64,000 nucleotides of DNA from contig JAFGGG010000004.1 in assembly GCA_016930675.1 (NCBI GenBank), positions 186,001 through 250,000 of the forward strand. Direction: 5' to 3'. Positions 10,632-20,278 of this stretch are shown one piece after another. The first letter of the stretch is position 1. Every line of letters starts with the position of its first letter. Source of the DNA: Spirochaetales bacterium (GTDB lineage: Bacteria; Spirochaetota; Spirochaetia; SZUA-6; RPPD01). A program made the translations under genes and the position numbers. Below the pieces are notes generated by a model that was not told the origin of the DNA, did no database searches, and saw only the letters and a program-made list of their open reading frames with translations.

Positions 10632-12428
10632 TTATAATCCCTGTAATAACTCCTGGATTTCGGATTTTTTCGGATAGTTGGGATTCTTGTCGATAAGTGT
10701 GGTAAGAATGGTTCTGGCATTGGCATTATCACCCTCTTTTATCAGCAGAAGGCCGTATTGATAATACGCGTCCCAGTAATTGGGATCCACCGTAAGCAGA
10801 TCGGAAAAGGCTTTTTTGGCCTCCGAATTATTGCCCGCTTCCAAATAGGCAAGGCCCAAATTATAACGGGCAAGCGTGTCATGCGACTGCAGGTTTATGG
10901 CTCTGCTTAGATGGGTAATCGCATCATTGTACATTTTTTTATGCAGGTAAACGGTTCCCAGATTATTATTTACCAGGTATGAGTTGGGACTTAAATTATA
11001 CGCTGTTTTAAGATAGGGCAGGGCATCGTCATATAAACCGTTGTCATCGTAAAGCTTTGCTAAATTTATAAGGGGAAGCACATAATTTGAATCAAGCTCG
11101 ATCGCCTTTTTATAATAGGCAATGGCATTATCCGTTTGTTTCAGATTTTCATAGACCAGACCCAACGTGTACGCGTATTCCTTGGTTGAGGGACTCATTA
11201 GATGAGCTTTTTCAGCGTAACTCAAAGCCTCACCGTATCTGCCTGTATGAATTTTGAGGTTTGCCATATTAAAATTGGACACAGGATGATTGGGATCCAG
11301 CTTTAATACTTTATTCAAAGTTGTTTCCGCTTCAGCATATCTGCCCATGGTAATAAGGGCGCTGGAAAGCCTTCTTTGAAAATCAGCCTCATCAGGAGCA
11401 TATGCCACGGCCTTTTGATATTCGTTGACCGCGGCCTGTGTATTGCCGCTTTTTTCATAGAGGGTGCCGAGCTGAAAGTGTCCGTAGGCATGATCATCTT
11501 TTAAGGCAAGCAGGCCTTTGAAAGATTTAATCGCGTCCTGGGTTTGACCCTGCTGCATCTGGGCCACACCTTGGTTATAATACGCCTTATAAAAGTCGGA
11601 TTTGATATGAATACAGGCGGTATAGGATTGGATCGCCTTGGCGTATTTCCCCAAACGGTACTGGATATTACCAAGTTTATACAGAGCCAGCCAGTCCTGC
11701 GGATTAAGCCGTACCGCTTCGGCATACTCCTTTTCCGCGTTATCCCATTGTTTTTGTTTTTCATAAATCTGGCCCAAAGTAAAATGCGGCAGGGACAGAT
11801 TCGGATCATAGGAAATAGCTTTTCGTGAGTTTTCCATGGCCTGTTTCAGATTTTCACTATTATTGGGGTCCTCTTCCAAATAAGCCTGACCGATGCGCGC
11901 GTACGCTTCTCCCAGCCTGGGATCGATCTGTAAGGCCTCGTTGAATGAACCCCGGGCCGCGTTATACTCGGAATCGTTTAACTGCCTGATCCCTCTGCTT
12001 AACAGTTCCCGGATTTTATTCAGCCGCTCTTTTTCTTCCGCCGAAGCGTCCTCCGGTATTTCAACCTGCGGTTTGTCTGAAGAGGGACGGCGTACGTCGC
12101 TGTCCGATGTGATGAATTCACGGATTATCGTTGTAGTTTGAGTGGCAGGCGAGCTGTCATCCCCGGCTTCTTTCTTACGCTTTATAATTTCGTCTCGTAG
12201 AGCTTTTGCCTCTTCATCATCATAGTTGGTTTTAAGCAGCTCATTAACCAGATCCAGGGCGGTCTGGTATTCGCCGTCCTCAAGATAGTCCCGCGCCAGT
12301 TTGAGTACATTGGCGCGCTCCGGATCAACAGCGGCTCCGCCGAACACTCCCGCAACCCACAGAAGCAGTAATAAAATAATAATAATGAGGAGGATGGCCC
12401 CCCCTATTAGTAACAGGCGTTTATCCAT
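10632..12428 (-). CDS. Membrane-anchored TPR protein
   Basis: 598 residues. One N-terminal membrane segment (residues 5-27, very rich in Leu/Ile), then a linker with a TPR-like hairpin near 35-70, a low-complexity Thr/Ser spacer, and about eleven to twelve TPR units from residue 140 to the end, with typical W/L-G-Y-A-F-P positions. This is a periplasmic or cytoplasmic protein-interaction scaffold held at the membrane; partner unknown. It lies 20 bases downstream of another TPR gene on the same strand, so the two probably form an operon, and a third TPR gene is divergent. A rho-independent terminator follows. Confidence 0.8.
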   Translation of the reverse strand: MDKRLLLIGGAILLIIIILLLLLWVAGVFGGAAVDPERANVLKLARDYLEDGEYQTALDLVNELLKTNYDDEEAKALRDEIIKRKKEAGDDSSPATQTTTIIREFITSDSDVRRPSSDKPQVEIPEDASAEEKERLNKIRELLSRGIRQLNDSEYNAARGSFNEALQIDPRLGEAYARIGQAYLEEDPNNSENLKQAMENSRKAISYDPNLSLPHFTLGQIYEKQKQWDNAEKEYAEAVRLNPQDWLALYKLGNIQYRLGKYAKAIQSYTACIHIKSDFYKAYYNQGVAQMQQGQTQDAIKSFKGLLALKDDHAYGHFQLGTLYEKSGNTQAAVNEYQKAVAYAPDEADFQRRLSSALITMGRYAEAETTLNKVLKLDPNHPVSNFNMANLKIHTGRYGEALSYAEKAHLMSPSTKEYAYTLGLVYENLKQTDNAIAYYKKAIELDSNYVLPLINLAKLYDDNGLYDDALPYLKTAYNLSPNSYLVNNNLGTVYLHKKMYNDAITHLSRAINLQSHDTLARYNLGLAYLEAGNNSEAKKAFSDLLTVDPNYWDAYYQYGLLLIKEGDNANARTILTTLIDKNPNYPKKSEIQELLQGL

Positions 12429-12448
12429 CAGATGTACTCCGTTTGTTT

Positions 12449-13105
12449 TTATTCAATAATATCCAGGTCCGTGCCGCCGGTGTCCTGAAAGTCTTCAGTA
12501 CCGGCCGATTCGGTCTGGGTATTGACCGACGCGTTTTTTATACTGTTCAGCACACTGTCCAGAAGGTCTTTCTGTTCATCTATCGACTGCCGCAATAGAG
12601 CTATCAGCTTTTCGATCGCTTCCCGCTGCCAGGTATCGGGTTTCAGGCGCAGATAGGTTTCATAATCTTCGATGGCTTCGGGATATTTGACCAGGCGCAC
12701 CAGTGCTTGACCTCTATTCAAATAGGCCGCGGCTAAAAGACTGTTTTCGGCAAGTGCGAGTGTGTAGTTTTTTTCCGCTAACGTATTATCGCCTTGATTA
12801 TAATAATTGTTTCCAATAACAAAATAAAGCTTATCCTTAATATTTTTAGCTACAAGCAGACCTCTGCGCAGGATATCAATGGCCCCGATCGGATCGTTCA
12901 ACTGCTGATGAATTAGACCTAGATATAGATAAATGGTTTCGTTGCTACTGTCTCTCACCAAAGCTGTTTCCAATTGTGTTTTGGCTTCAAGGGGTTTGTT
13001 TTGCATAAACAGCTTTTCACCGGTTTCAAAAGCGCTTTCCGCCCCCAGGGCAGCGGCTGCAATACAAAACAGAACGCTTAAAAATATGATTGCTTTTTTC
13101 ATCAT
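12449..13105 (-). CDS. Secreted TPR protein
   Basis: About 218 residues. A signal peptide (cut near AAALGA, residue 22) is followed by roughly four TPR units at residues 25-165 and a C-terminal tail rich in Thr/Gly/Asp. Start choice: GTG at 13108, ATG at 13105 and ATG at 13102 are all in frame. The AGGTAGG ribosome site fits the ATG at 13105 or 13102. It is the first gene of a two-gene minus-strand operon with the larger TPR protein. Probably a periplasmic adaptor; no specific function recognised. Confidence 0.75.
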   Translation of the reverse strand: MMKKAIIFLSVLFCIAAAALGAESAFETGEKLFMQNKPLEAKTQLETALVRDSSNETIYLYLGLIHQQLNDPIGAIDILRRGLLVAKNIKDKLYFVIGNNYYNQGDNTLAEKNYTLALAENSLLAAAYLNRGQALVRLVKYPEAIEDYETYLRLKPDTWQREAIEKLIALLRQSIDEQKDLLDSVLNSIKNASVNTQTESAGTEDFQDTGGTDLDIIE

Positions 13106-13223
13106 CACCTACCTATAAGTATACATCTTTTTTTTGTTTTGCCAAAGAGAATATTTGACAGTTCCACGGAAAACAATTAAGCTATTAACACGGAAACAGA
13201 GAAAAGGGATAGAGGTTTCGTAT

Positions 13224-14591
13224 ATGCCGGTTTTTACCATCATCCTCTTAATTATCGTCGGTGTAGTAATAATTCCCTTGATATTAATTGTGCTAAAATT
13301 CGCTTTCAAACCGCGAAAAGTGGCGGGGATCGAAGCGCTTCTAAAACAGGGCAGGATTACCCAGGCCACTCGCCTGGCCAAACAGATAATTGCCAAAGAT
13401 CCGCGAAATGTGGACGCGCATTATTTGCTGGGCCAGGCATATAAGGAAGCGGATAAACCCGAGCTGGCATTGATGGAGTTTAAAACAGTTAATACTCTGG
13501 GCAACTTTACCGGAATTTGCAAAGAGATCCAGTTTCGCAAGGAAATAGCTGAACTGTTCATGCAGTTTCATCAGGACGAGGAAGCCCTCAAAGAATATTT
13601 GCTGCTCTTACAGGCCGAACCCTTCGTGGCGGACCACCACTTCTACGCCGGCATGCTTTTCGAGGAGCGTCGGCGGGACGACCGTGCTTTTACGTATTAT
13701 TTAAAAGCAATTGAGCTTAATCCCGAGCACACCGAAGCTCATTTCAGGCTGGGGAAGATCCTTTATAAACAAAAAAAGCCGATCGAAGCAAAAATAGAGC
13801 TTGAGAAAGCCGTCAAATACAATACCGATAATTACGATGCCTATTTTTATTTGGGCAAACTGCAAAAAGACGCTCATGATTATTTAAGCGCGCTGCTGTA
13901 CTTTGAGAAGTCGGAAAACGATCCGGAGATGAAAGTAAAAGCTCTGATCGAGCGCGCCACCTGTTTTATGAACATGAACAATTGCGAAGGCGCTATCAGT
14001 GAACTTGAACGAGCCATCCGGATAGGAGAGAGTGAAAAACGGACAGAAGTAATTTACGCCCGCTATTTTATAGCACTCTGCTATGAAAAAAGCCGGCAGA
14101 TAGAAAAGGCTATCGAACAGTGGGAAAAGGTCTATGCCAAACGGCCGTCATTTCGGGATGTGGCCGAAAAGCTGAGTCAATATCAGGAATTCCGCACGGA
14201 TGATCGAATTAAAGATTTTCTCACTTCACCGAAAGACAGGTTCAAGGAGATCTGCCTGTCCATGGTTAAGGTACTCAAACTTGAAGTGAGGGATGTCTCC
14301 GATCTGCCCAATGGTTGTCAGATATTGGCGGTGGAGGCAGAGCAAAAATGGCGTGGGGCGCGTAAAATGCCCAAACTGTTAAGGATTTTTCGTGTGCCTG
14401 AAATAATCGACGACTCTTCCGTGCGCAGCCTGCATGAAGCAATGAAAAAGGTCAATGTAATGAAGGGATTATTAATTACGAGCTCAACCTTCTCCAGAAA
14501 AGCGGTAGAGTTTGCCGAGACCCGACCTATTGATCTGTATAATAAAGAAAAACTAAGGGAAATACTGCTGAAAGCGGAAATGGCAGATTAA
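13224..14591 (+). CDS. Membrane TPR protein with degenerate Mrr-like C-terminal domain
   Basis: 455 residues from the ATG at 13224 (AGAGG ribosome site 8 bases upstream; the frame stays open further upstream but without a site). One membrane segment at residues 3-25, six to eight TPR-like helical hairpins at 35-320, then a domain at about 335-455. Its end (KGLLITSSTFSRKAVEFAE, then TRPIDLYNKEKLREIL) closely matches the end of Mrr-type restriction-endonuclease-fold domains. The catalytic D...QxK residues of that fold are not visible, so I infer a non-catalytic, perhaps nucleic-acid- or ligand-binding version. Divergent from the two-gene TPR operon. Confidence 0.75.
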   Translation: MPVFTIILLIIVGVVIIPLILIVLKFAFKPRKVAGIEALLKQGRITQATRLAKQIIAKDPRNVDAHYLLGQAYKEADKPELALMEFKTVNTLGNFTGICKEIQFRKEIAELFMQFHQDEEALKEYLLLLQAEPFVADHHFYAGMLFEERRRDDRAFTYYLKAIELNPEHTEAHFRLGKILYKQKKPIEAKIELEKAVKYNTDNYDAYFYLGKLQKDAHDYLSALLYFEKSENDPEMKVKALIERATCFMNMNNCEGAISELERAIRIGESEKRTEVIYARYFIALCYEKSRQIEKAIEQWEKVYAKRPSFRDVAEKLSQYQEFRTDDRIKDFLTSPKDRFKEICLSMVKVLKLEVRDVSDLPNGCQILAVEAEQKWRGARKMPKLLRIFRVPEIIDDSSVRSLHEAMKKVNVMKGLLITSSTFSRKAVEFAETRPIDLYNKEKLREILLKAEMAD

Positions 14592-14611
14592 CCTCCCACA
14601 TCAAATTTAGA

Positions 14612-14639
14612 TTGACTACTTCTTTGTTTTTGCTATCTT
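14612..14639 (+). promoter_or_regulatory. Promoter of the metallophosphoesterase gene
   Basis: TTGACT (14612-14617), 16-base spacer, TATCTT (14634-14639). The -10 element ends only six bases before the ATG at 14646, so a standard start of transcription would fall on or next to the start codon. Confidence 0.5.
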
Positions 14640-14645
14640 TATAGT

Positions 14646-15320
14646 ATGAAAATTCTCTGTATTTCAGATTATAAAGATCAGCTTGTTTATAGTTCGAATA
14701 TAAAAACCAGATTCAAAGATATTGATCTTATTATAAGCTGCGGCGATCTGCCTTTGGATTACTATGATTTTATAATCAGCAGTTTGAACAGGCCGCTTGT
14801 TTTTGTGTTCGGCAACCATAATTTAAAGAGGATTGCTTATTATGACAACCGCTACCGCATGCTGCTTTCTTCCGGTGAAATGGAATTTGAGAAGTATAGG
14901 CCATGCGGCGGCCGGTATATTAACGGAAAGGTTGTGACGGTAAAGGGCCTTCTCATCGCGGGGATCGGCGGAAGTATGCGCTATAATAATGGGATGAATC
15001 AATTCAGCGAATGCGGGATGTATTTTTTTCTGTTCCGGCTTATTCCGGTATTAGTCTGGAATAGAATCATTCACGGCCGTTTTTTGGATATTCTGGTTAC
15101 CCATGCTCCGCCTTACCGAATTCATGATTGCGAGGATGTTTGTCACAGAGGATTTAAGGCATTTTTATGGTTTATGAAGGTCTTTAAACCCGCATATTTA
15201 ATTCATGGTCATATACATCTGTATACCCAGGATGAACAAAGAGTAAGCACATATCTGAACACGACAGTGGTGAATGCTTTCAAGCATTGTGTCATTGATA
15301 CGGGAGAAAGCAATGAATAA
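14646..15320 (+). CDS. Calcineurin-like metallophosphoesterase
   Basis: 224 residues with the complete metal-ligand set of the superfamily: D near residue 7 (CISDYKD), CGDLPLD, FGNHNLKR, LVTHAPPYRIHD and HGHIHLY. It should hydrolyse phosphomonoester or phosphodiester bonds with two metal ions in the cytoplasm; the substrate cannot be told. No signal peptide. There is no ribosome site before the ATG, and a promoter sits immediately upstream, so the mRNA may be leaderless. The next gene overlaps the end by 8 bases, which suggests coupled translation and a shared role. Confidence 0.85.
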   Translation: MKILCISDYKDQLVYSSNIKTRFKDIDLIISCGDLPLDYYDFIISSLNRPLVFVFGNHNLKRIAYYDNRYRMLLSSGEMEFEKYRPCGGRYINGKVVTVKGLLIAGIGGSMRYNNGMNQFSECGMYFFLFRLIPVLVWNRIIHGRFLDILVTHAPPYRIHDCEDVCHRGFKAFLWFMKVFKPAYLIHGHIHLYTQDEQRVSTYLNTTVVNAFKHCVIDTGESNE

Positions 15321-16242
15321 ACTGCTGAATAATTTTATGCAGGATATGGACACAGACGATACATTCAATAAGGCCCGCATCAGGGCGCTGTTATCAAAGC
15401 TGGGTTCGATTATTACCAAACGCAAAGATGATCTTATACCCTTTTCGTATGCGTATTCCATGCTTAAACCGAGTTCCGAGGCATATAGGGGAATAAAGCA
15501 CGTGCCGCTTTCGCATATAGTCGGAAGCGAAGGAAGGTACAAGGATTTTAACCGGGTGTTCCTTCCCCGGGGAACCTACTTGCGGGAGCGCTGGGAACGT
15601 ATTAATAAGGCGTATAAAGTACAGATCGAGCTGCCCCCCGTAAGATTATATGAAATTGGAGGAGTATATTTTGTACGTGACGGTAACCACCGGATTTCGG
15701 TTGCCTTGTCGCGCGGAGTTGAATTTATTGATGCCGAGGTGACTTCTCTGGAAACGGAAATCAAGTTGGATAAGGATATGAGCAAGGAGGATTTAAAACA
15801 CATAGTAATCGGACTGGAAAAGAAGAAGTTTTATAAAGAGACTAAACTGAAAAAGTTAAAAAGAAACGCAGAAATCGATTTCACGGCGCCGGGCCGTTAT
15901 GATGAACTTTTGGATCATATTCAAGTGCATAAATATTTTATCAATATGGATAAGCAGGAGGAGATCCCCTACGCAGAGGCGGTTGTCTCCTGGTATGATA
16001 ACGTGTATCAACCTATTGTACGTATTATCGAAGAGGAAAATATACTCTCCAAATTTCCGGAAAGAACATCGGCTGACCTTTATATCTGGATGGTGCGATA
16101 CTGGGACGGATTAAAAAGGAAGTATGGACAAGATTATCCTTCCGAAAAAGCGGTGAAACGCTATTCACAAAAATACGGTAAAAGTGTTTTTGAGAAAATA
16201 AAAAATAAATTCACAAAAGTAAAAAATATTTTTAGAAGATAA
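15313..16242 (+). CDS. ParB/sulfiredoxin-like-fold protein of unknown function
   Basis: 309 residues from the ATG at 15313, which has GGGAGAAAG just upstream. Around residues 105-140 the sequence (IGGVYFVRDGNHRISVALS) carries the G-x-x-R-x-D-G-x-H-R pattern of ParB/Srx-like folds, also known from small NTP-using or DNA-binding families. The rest is helical and charged, with a basic C-terminus. No HTH is evident, so this is not a plain chromosome-partition ParB. It overlaps the metallophosphoesterase gene and is probably cotranslated with it. Role unknown. Confidence 0.65.
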   Translation: MNKLLNNFMQDMDTDDTFNKARIRALLSKLGSIITKRKDDLIPFSYAYSMLKPSSEAYRGIKHVPLSHIVGSEGRYKDFNRVFLPRGTYLRERWERINKAYKVQIELPPVRLYEIGGVYFVRDGNHRISVALSRGVEFIDAEVTSLETEIKLDKDMSKEDLKHIVIGLEKKKFYKETKLKKLKRNAEIDFTAPGRYDELLDHIQVHKYFINMDKQEEIPYAEAVVSWYDNVYQPIVRIIEEENILSKFPERTSADLYIWMVRYWDGLKRKYGQDYPSEKAVKRYSQKYGKSVFEKIKNKFTKVKNIFRR

Positions 16243-16269
16243 GCGACCAAGCCTCGCCGAAATTATTTC

Positions 16270-16974
16270 TTATGGTGTTATATCAAAAAACAGCGCTTTA
16301 ACGGCATCATTTTCGGTATAGATACAAAATAGATAGTAGTGGGCATCAGTAAAAAGGAGCGGTTCCGGTTGGTTGTTCATATTATGCGTGTAAAAAAAGA
16401 ATTCGTCCGTCTCTTTTTGAAAGGTGAACTGCCAGAATAAAAGATAATTACCGGCCGCTACAGTATAAAAATTTGAAAGTGTATCGGATTCAAGATCTTG
16501 GATAGAGCAAGCCTTGTTTTCAAGCGAGTCTACAGCTATTCGTAGATCCGATATTTGGATCTGAGAACCGTTTAAAAAACAAATTTTTGCTCCCTGCTCG
16601 TTATCTTCAGTCATGGTGAAAAAATGAATTGATCCGTCGATCGTAATGGTAATGCAGTATGTTTTTCCCGCCTCGATATTACAGGTGCTGTCGTTATCTG
16701 CTGTAAACCATGAGTTCCATTCGCTTTGCACGGCAGGTTTAAAAAACAGAATATGCTTCCCGAACTCACGCACTTCAGTCAGAGCAGTAAAACCGTATGG
16801 ATTAATGGATTCGGCAAGAAAAATAGGTTTTGTCTCATCTCCCAGGCGAATGTCAACCACATCATTAAACAGATTGATAAAAAATATTTTAGCCGGAGTA
16901 GCAGGCGATGAACACATAGTGCAGATGCTTAAAACCGCACAAAAACAAAAAATTAAGCATAGCGGTTTAAACAT
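16270..16974 (-). CDS. Hypothetical lipoprotein
   Basis: 234 residues. N-terminal signal with a loose lipobox ending in a Cys near residue 21 (ICTMCSS). The mature part seems to contain two related beta-rich halves, one starting AKIFFINLFNDVVDIRLGD and one near AKICFLNGSQIQISDLRI, which recalls duplicated DUF4397-like sandwiches; this is a weak visual match. It follows the large STAND/TPR gene on the same strand after 23 bases and may be in its operon. Function not recognised. Confidence 0.6.
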   Translation of the reverse strand: MFKPLCLIFCFCAVLSICTMCSSPATPAKIFFINLFNDVVDIRLGDETKPIFLAESINPYGFTALTEVREFGKHILFFKPAVQSEWNSWFTADNDSTCNIEAGKTYCITITIDGSIHFFTMTEDNEQGAKICFLNGSQIQISDLRIAVDSLENKACSIQDLESDTLSNFYTVAAGNYLLFWQFTFQKETDEFFFYTHNMNNQPEPLLFTDAHYYLFCIYTENDAVKALFFDITP

Positions 16975-16997
16975 AAATTTGCTCCAAATACCAAGGT

Positions 16998-19900
16998 TTA
17001 TAAAAGTTTATTCTGTTTTGCTTCGTGGAACAACAGTTTATTCCAATAATTTTTAGAAATGTAATGAATACGGTGTCGCGGCTCGTCGATAGTAGTGGAA
17101 CGTTCCTGGAGATGTTTAAGGGCAAGATTTAGTACCGTCAGGTTATCGGCAATCTCGCTCACATCATCCTTGGGGACCGCACATTTACTAAGAATCAGAT
17201 AATATAAGAAGTAGTAGAAATGCGCATAGGGCTCGTATTGAGGAAGCTTTTCCCTTATGGTTATGGTATGCAGTTCGTTCAGTCCCTGCTTAAGATTACC
17301 GCAGAAGCATGAGCAATATGCCTTGAAAGATTTTATCCGTTGCATGAGTGCGTTTCGGTTTTCGGAAAGATCGAATCGCCTGTCTTCGAGAAGAGAAAAT
17401 CCGTTTTCCCATATGAACTGCTCTGAAAGAAAAAGAGGAGGCTTCTGCTTAAGATGTTGAGCTTTGGTAAGCAGCTTGACTGCCTTTTCAGACTGGTTTT
17501 GAAACTGGAATATTTCCGCTTGGAAGTACAGAATTTCAGAATTCTCATCGAGTGTGTTTAAAAGTGCGAACGCCGGCTTGTATTCGCTGCGATAACCATA
17601 GCTTCTTGCTGTCCATGCTTTTATTACTCCGCAGGATTCCTGCAAAGCATAAGATCTGGCGAAGGTAAGGCACTGTTCTAAAAGTGTAATAGCATCCTCA
17701 TAAAGGCCGAGATCGAAATAGATACGCGCCTTGATGAATTGGGATACAAGCTGTAGTCTGCGAAAACCGAAATTTTCAGCAAGCTCAATCCCGGATAGTA
17801 AATTGGTCAGGCTTTGAGAGTAGTTACCAATAAAAAAAAGTGTAATCGCTTTAAAATGGTATGCTTTCGCCTGGATTAATGAATTGCCTGTATCGGATGA
17901 AAATTTGCGCGCAAATTCGAAATAGTCCAAAGCTTCAAAAATCCTCCCTTTGGCAAGCAGGGCTTGACCCAACGCCAGATAAGATTCATTCATTTTTTCG
18001 GTAAAAGAAAGCTCTTGAAAATATAACGCTGCCTTTTTTGCTTCTGCTATGGCTCTGTCGGGAAATTTTTCAGTCAAATAAAAGCGTGACAACTGTAAAT
18101 GAAGATCAGCGTGATGGGGATCCGCCGTATAAGAGAAAGTGGATGATTGGATAGTCTGAGTCACAAATTTCTGGGCTTCTTTAATTTGAGCAGTAAGTAG
18201 TAAATAGCGTAAATTGCCGGTATTGCATGTTAAATCTACAATTTCCTTATCCGTATAGTGTATCTTATGTTTGGCAAGGCCGGAGGGCAGCTTAAGGAAA
18301 AATTTAGCGTGTTTTAAGGACAGAGTATCCATTGTATACTGCAGCATCCAGCGGAGAATATCATGTAATGATGAAAGATCTTCCAGCCTTTGCAAGAGCT
18401 TTATGAGCGGGATGGCGCGGTAGGGGAGCAGGGTGTACAGATGCTCCTTCAAGAACTCAATTAACTTGCGTCTTATGAAATTACTTTGTCCGCCCAGATT
18501 CTTTTTTAGGAGCCCAATAAATCCAAGGTCAAAGGGTTTATTTTCATCAGTAGGTAAAACTAAAGCGGTATGCTTTAAATAAGCAAGGTGTTTCTGGCTT
18601 GATTTCTCCTTTAGCCCCAAGTTTTCCAGAAACCTAATTAAAAGGTGCGAAGAAAATATTTTATGAGTAAGATAGAGAGTATAAAGTACGATTTTTTCTT
18701 CCTCTTTAAGGGATTTAATGTATTGCCAGCTGATCATGACCCGGTATGCCGGTATTTTTAGGGGAATTTCAGCTTGTGCTACCCATTCATACCGATCGTT
18801 TACTCTCCGGATTTTACCATTCCGACTGAGATAGTATATATAATGCAGAATAACATGATAGTTGCCGGCAGAAAGCTTATGAATCTGGCGGATTACGCCG
18901 TGGGGAAGCGTTAGTTTTGGATAGAGGATCTGAAAACATCTTTGAGTTTCGTTTAAAGAAAGCGGCTCAATCGCTATTTTCTTATATTTCCTTTTAGAGA
19001 AATCCTTAGGTAAATCCGGTTTTGCTGAGGTAAAAATAATCACCATCCTATAGCGCTGTGAAAAATCCGAAATGTACTTGCTAAAAAAGTTAAAAAACAG
19101 TTCTGTACCCGATTCAATTGCATTGCACACTATGATCGCGGGAAAGGATTTTTGGTTCATCATCTCGCAATAGGCCTTTAAGTACATATGATAGGCATAA
19201 AAAATATCTTGATCCAGCGAATCCGCCTTTACCGCTTTCTCATTATAAAGTCTGCTTAAGAATTCTTTTTTAATTTCATAAGACTTTGTGATCGGAGATT
19301 TTAAAAAACGTTTGAATCTAGGCAGCAATTCCGGTTTTATACTCGCTACCAATGGATAAAGATTATACGGTATAAAAGCACTCAGATTGATAAAAGGAAT
19401 ATACTCGTACAGGTTTTTGCCTACTCTTTTTTTTAATGCATAATCGATAATGCTCTTAACAAGAATATTCTGGCTGCTGTGCAAAAGGATAATATTGCAT
19501 TTCGGAGGCTTGGCTCTAACCCGGGAAATGGTCTTGATTAATTTTTCCAAATCTTGTTTCTTGATTTTTTGGACTTTCAACATCTGTTTTTCAGTATGAA
19601 CGGATTTTTTACTGAGTTTTATATTGAGGTAATCACCTTCCTGGCTCACATCACGCAGTCCTGCAAACAATGCGGTGTGCTTTTTATGAATCCAAATGCC
19701 TTCTTCCTCTTTTATCGAAAGCAATGCATCTTGCATTTGTTTGCTGACGGTTTCAGGATTTTTCTCTGTTTGCACGGTAATATAGAGATTAAAACCGTGG
19801 AGATGGCGGCTCCTTTTTTTTAGCATGTTATAAAGAATGAAGATGGAATCCATGATATTATCCAACTCCGCGTCTTGTTCGTTATTAAAGGAGATAAGAA

Positions 19901-20042
19901 AGCTGCCGTTTGTTTCCTTGACGACAGCTATTTCTCTTTCTTGAATAAGTTTGGTTAATTGACGGTTAATACTTTCTATAAGGGAAGGCGATATCTTTAA
20001 AAGTTGCTTATATGCGTAGATCTCAATATAGAGATATATCAT
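16998..20042 (-). CDS. Large STAND-type ATPase-like / TPR signalling protein, Walker A lost
   Basis: 1014 residues. Residues 1-130 look like a worn-down nucleotide-cyclase-type domain. Residues 180-420 have the order of a STAND/AAA NTPase: a strand-turn-helix where the P-loop should be (NIILLHSSQNILVKSII, no GxxxxGKT), a Walker-B-like strand (IIVCNAIE), a sensor strand (MVIIFTSA), the IEPLSLNETQRCF helix and LSAGNYHVILHYI. A winged-helix-like part follows, and residues 600-990 are TPR-like helical repeats. Such proteins usually act as signal-driven scaffolds. It is transcribed away from the SpoIIE phosphatase module across a 236-base shared upstream region. No clear ribosome site at the ATG. 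Confidence 0.7.
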   Translation of the reverse strand: MIYLYIEIYAYKQLLKISPSLIESINRQLTKLIQEREIAVVKETNGSFLISFNNEQDAELDNIMDSIFILYNMLKKRSRHLHGFNLYITVQTEKNPETVSKQMQDALLSIKEEEGIWIHKKHTALFAGLRDVSQEGDYLNIKLSKKSVHTEKQMLKVQKIKKQDLEKLIKTISRVRAKPPKCNIILLHSSQNILVKSIIDYALKKRVGKNLYEYIPFINLSAFIPYNLYPLVASIKPELLPRFKRFLKSPITKSYEIKKEFLSRLYNEKAVKADSLDQDIFYAYHMYLKAYCEMMNQKSFPAIIVCNAIESGTELFFNFFSKYISDFSQRYRMVIIFTSAKPDLPKDFSKRKYKKIAIEPLSLNETQRCFQILYPKLTLPHGVIRQIHKLSAGNYHVILHYIYYLSRNGKIRRVNDRYEWVAQAEIPLKIPAYRVMISWQYIKSLKEEEKIVLYTLYLTHKIFSSHLLIRFLENLGLKEKSSQKHLAYLKHTALVLPTDENKPFDLGFIGLLKKNLGGQSNFIRRKLIEFLKEHLYTLLPYRAIPLIKLLQRLEDLSSLHDILRWMLQYTMDTLSLKHAKFFLKLPSGLAKHKIHYTDKEIVDLTCNTGNLRYLLLTAQIKEAQKFVTQTIQSSTFSYTADPHHADLHLQLSRFYLTEKFPDRAIAEAKKAALYFQELSFTEKMNESYLALGQALLAKGRIFEALDYFEFARKFSSDTGNSLIQAKAYHFKAITLFFIGNYSQSLTNLLSGIELAENFGFRRLQLVSQFIKARIYFDLGLYEDAITLLEQCLTFARSYALQESCGVIKAWTARSYGYRSEYKPAFALLNTLDENSEILYFQAEIFQFQNQSEKAVKLLTKAQHLKQKPPLFLSEQFIWENGFSLLEDRRFDLSENRNALMQRIKSFKAYCSCFCGNLKQGLNELHTITIREKLPQYEPYAHFYYFLYYLILSKCAVPKDDVSEIADNLTVLNLALKHLQERSTTIDEPRHRIHYISKNYWNKLLFHEAKQNKLL

Positions 20043-20170
20043 GTCTATTTTTAACAGAAGAACGGCATTTTTTCAAATAGAAAACAAAAAAGAAATACAA
20101 AAAAGTGAATTAGAAAAAAAATCCATATGGATATCATATACTTGACTCTTGTAATTATTAAGTGATAGAC

Positions 20171-20199
20171 TTGACTTTAGCAATATTTCGCCGAATAAT
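20171..20199 (+). promoter_or_regulatory. Candidate promoter for the SpoIIE phosphatase module
   Basis: TTGACT (20171-20176), 17-base spacer, AATAAT (20194-20199) within a very AT-rich divergent region; a further TTGACT starts at 20151. The leader to the ATG at 20279 would be about 70 bases. Confidence 0.4.
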
Positions 20200-20278
20200 A
20201 TATAGTAACACCATAATTTTTCAAAAAACACCTGTGAAAGGGAATTCAAAAGGAATTTTTACATTATAGGTTGTAATT

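Noticed and set aside
20043-20278. tRNA or small RNA in the AT-rich divergent gap
   Set aside because: No cloverleaf or T-loop sequence found; only tandem promoter-like TTGACT boxes.
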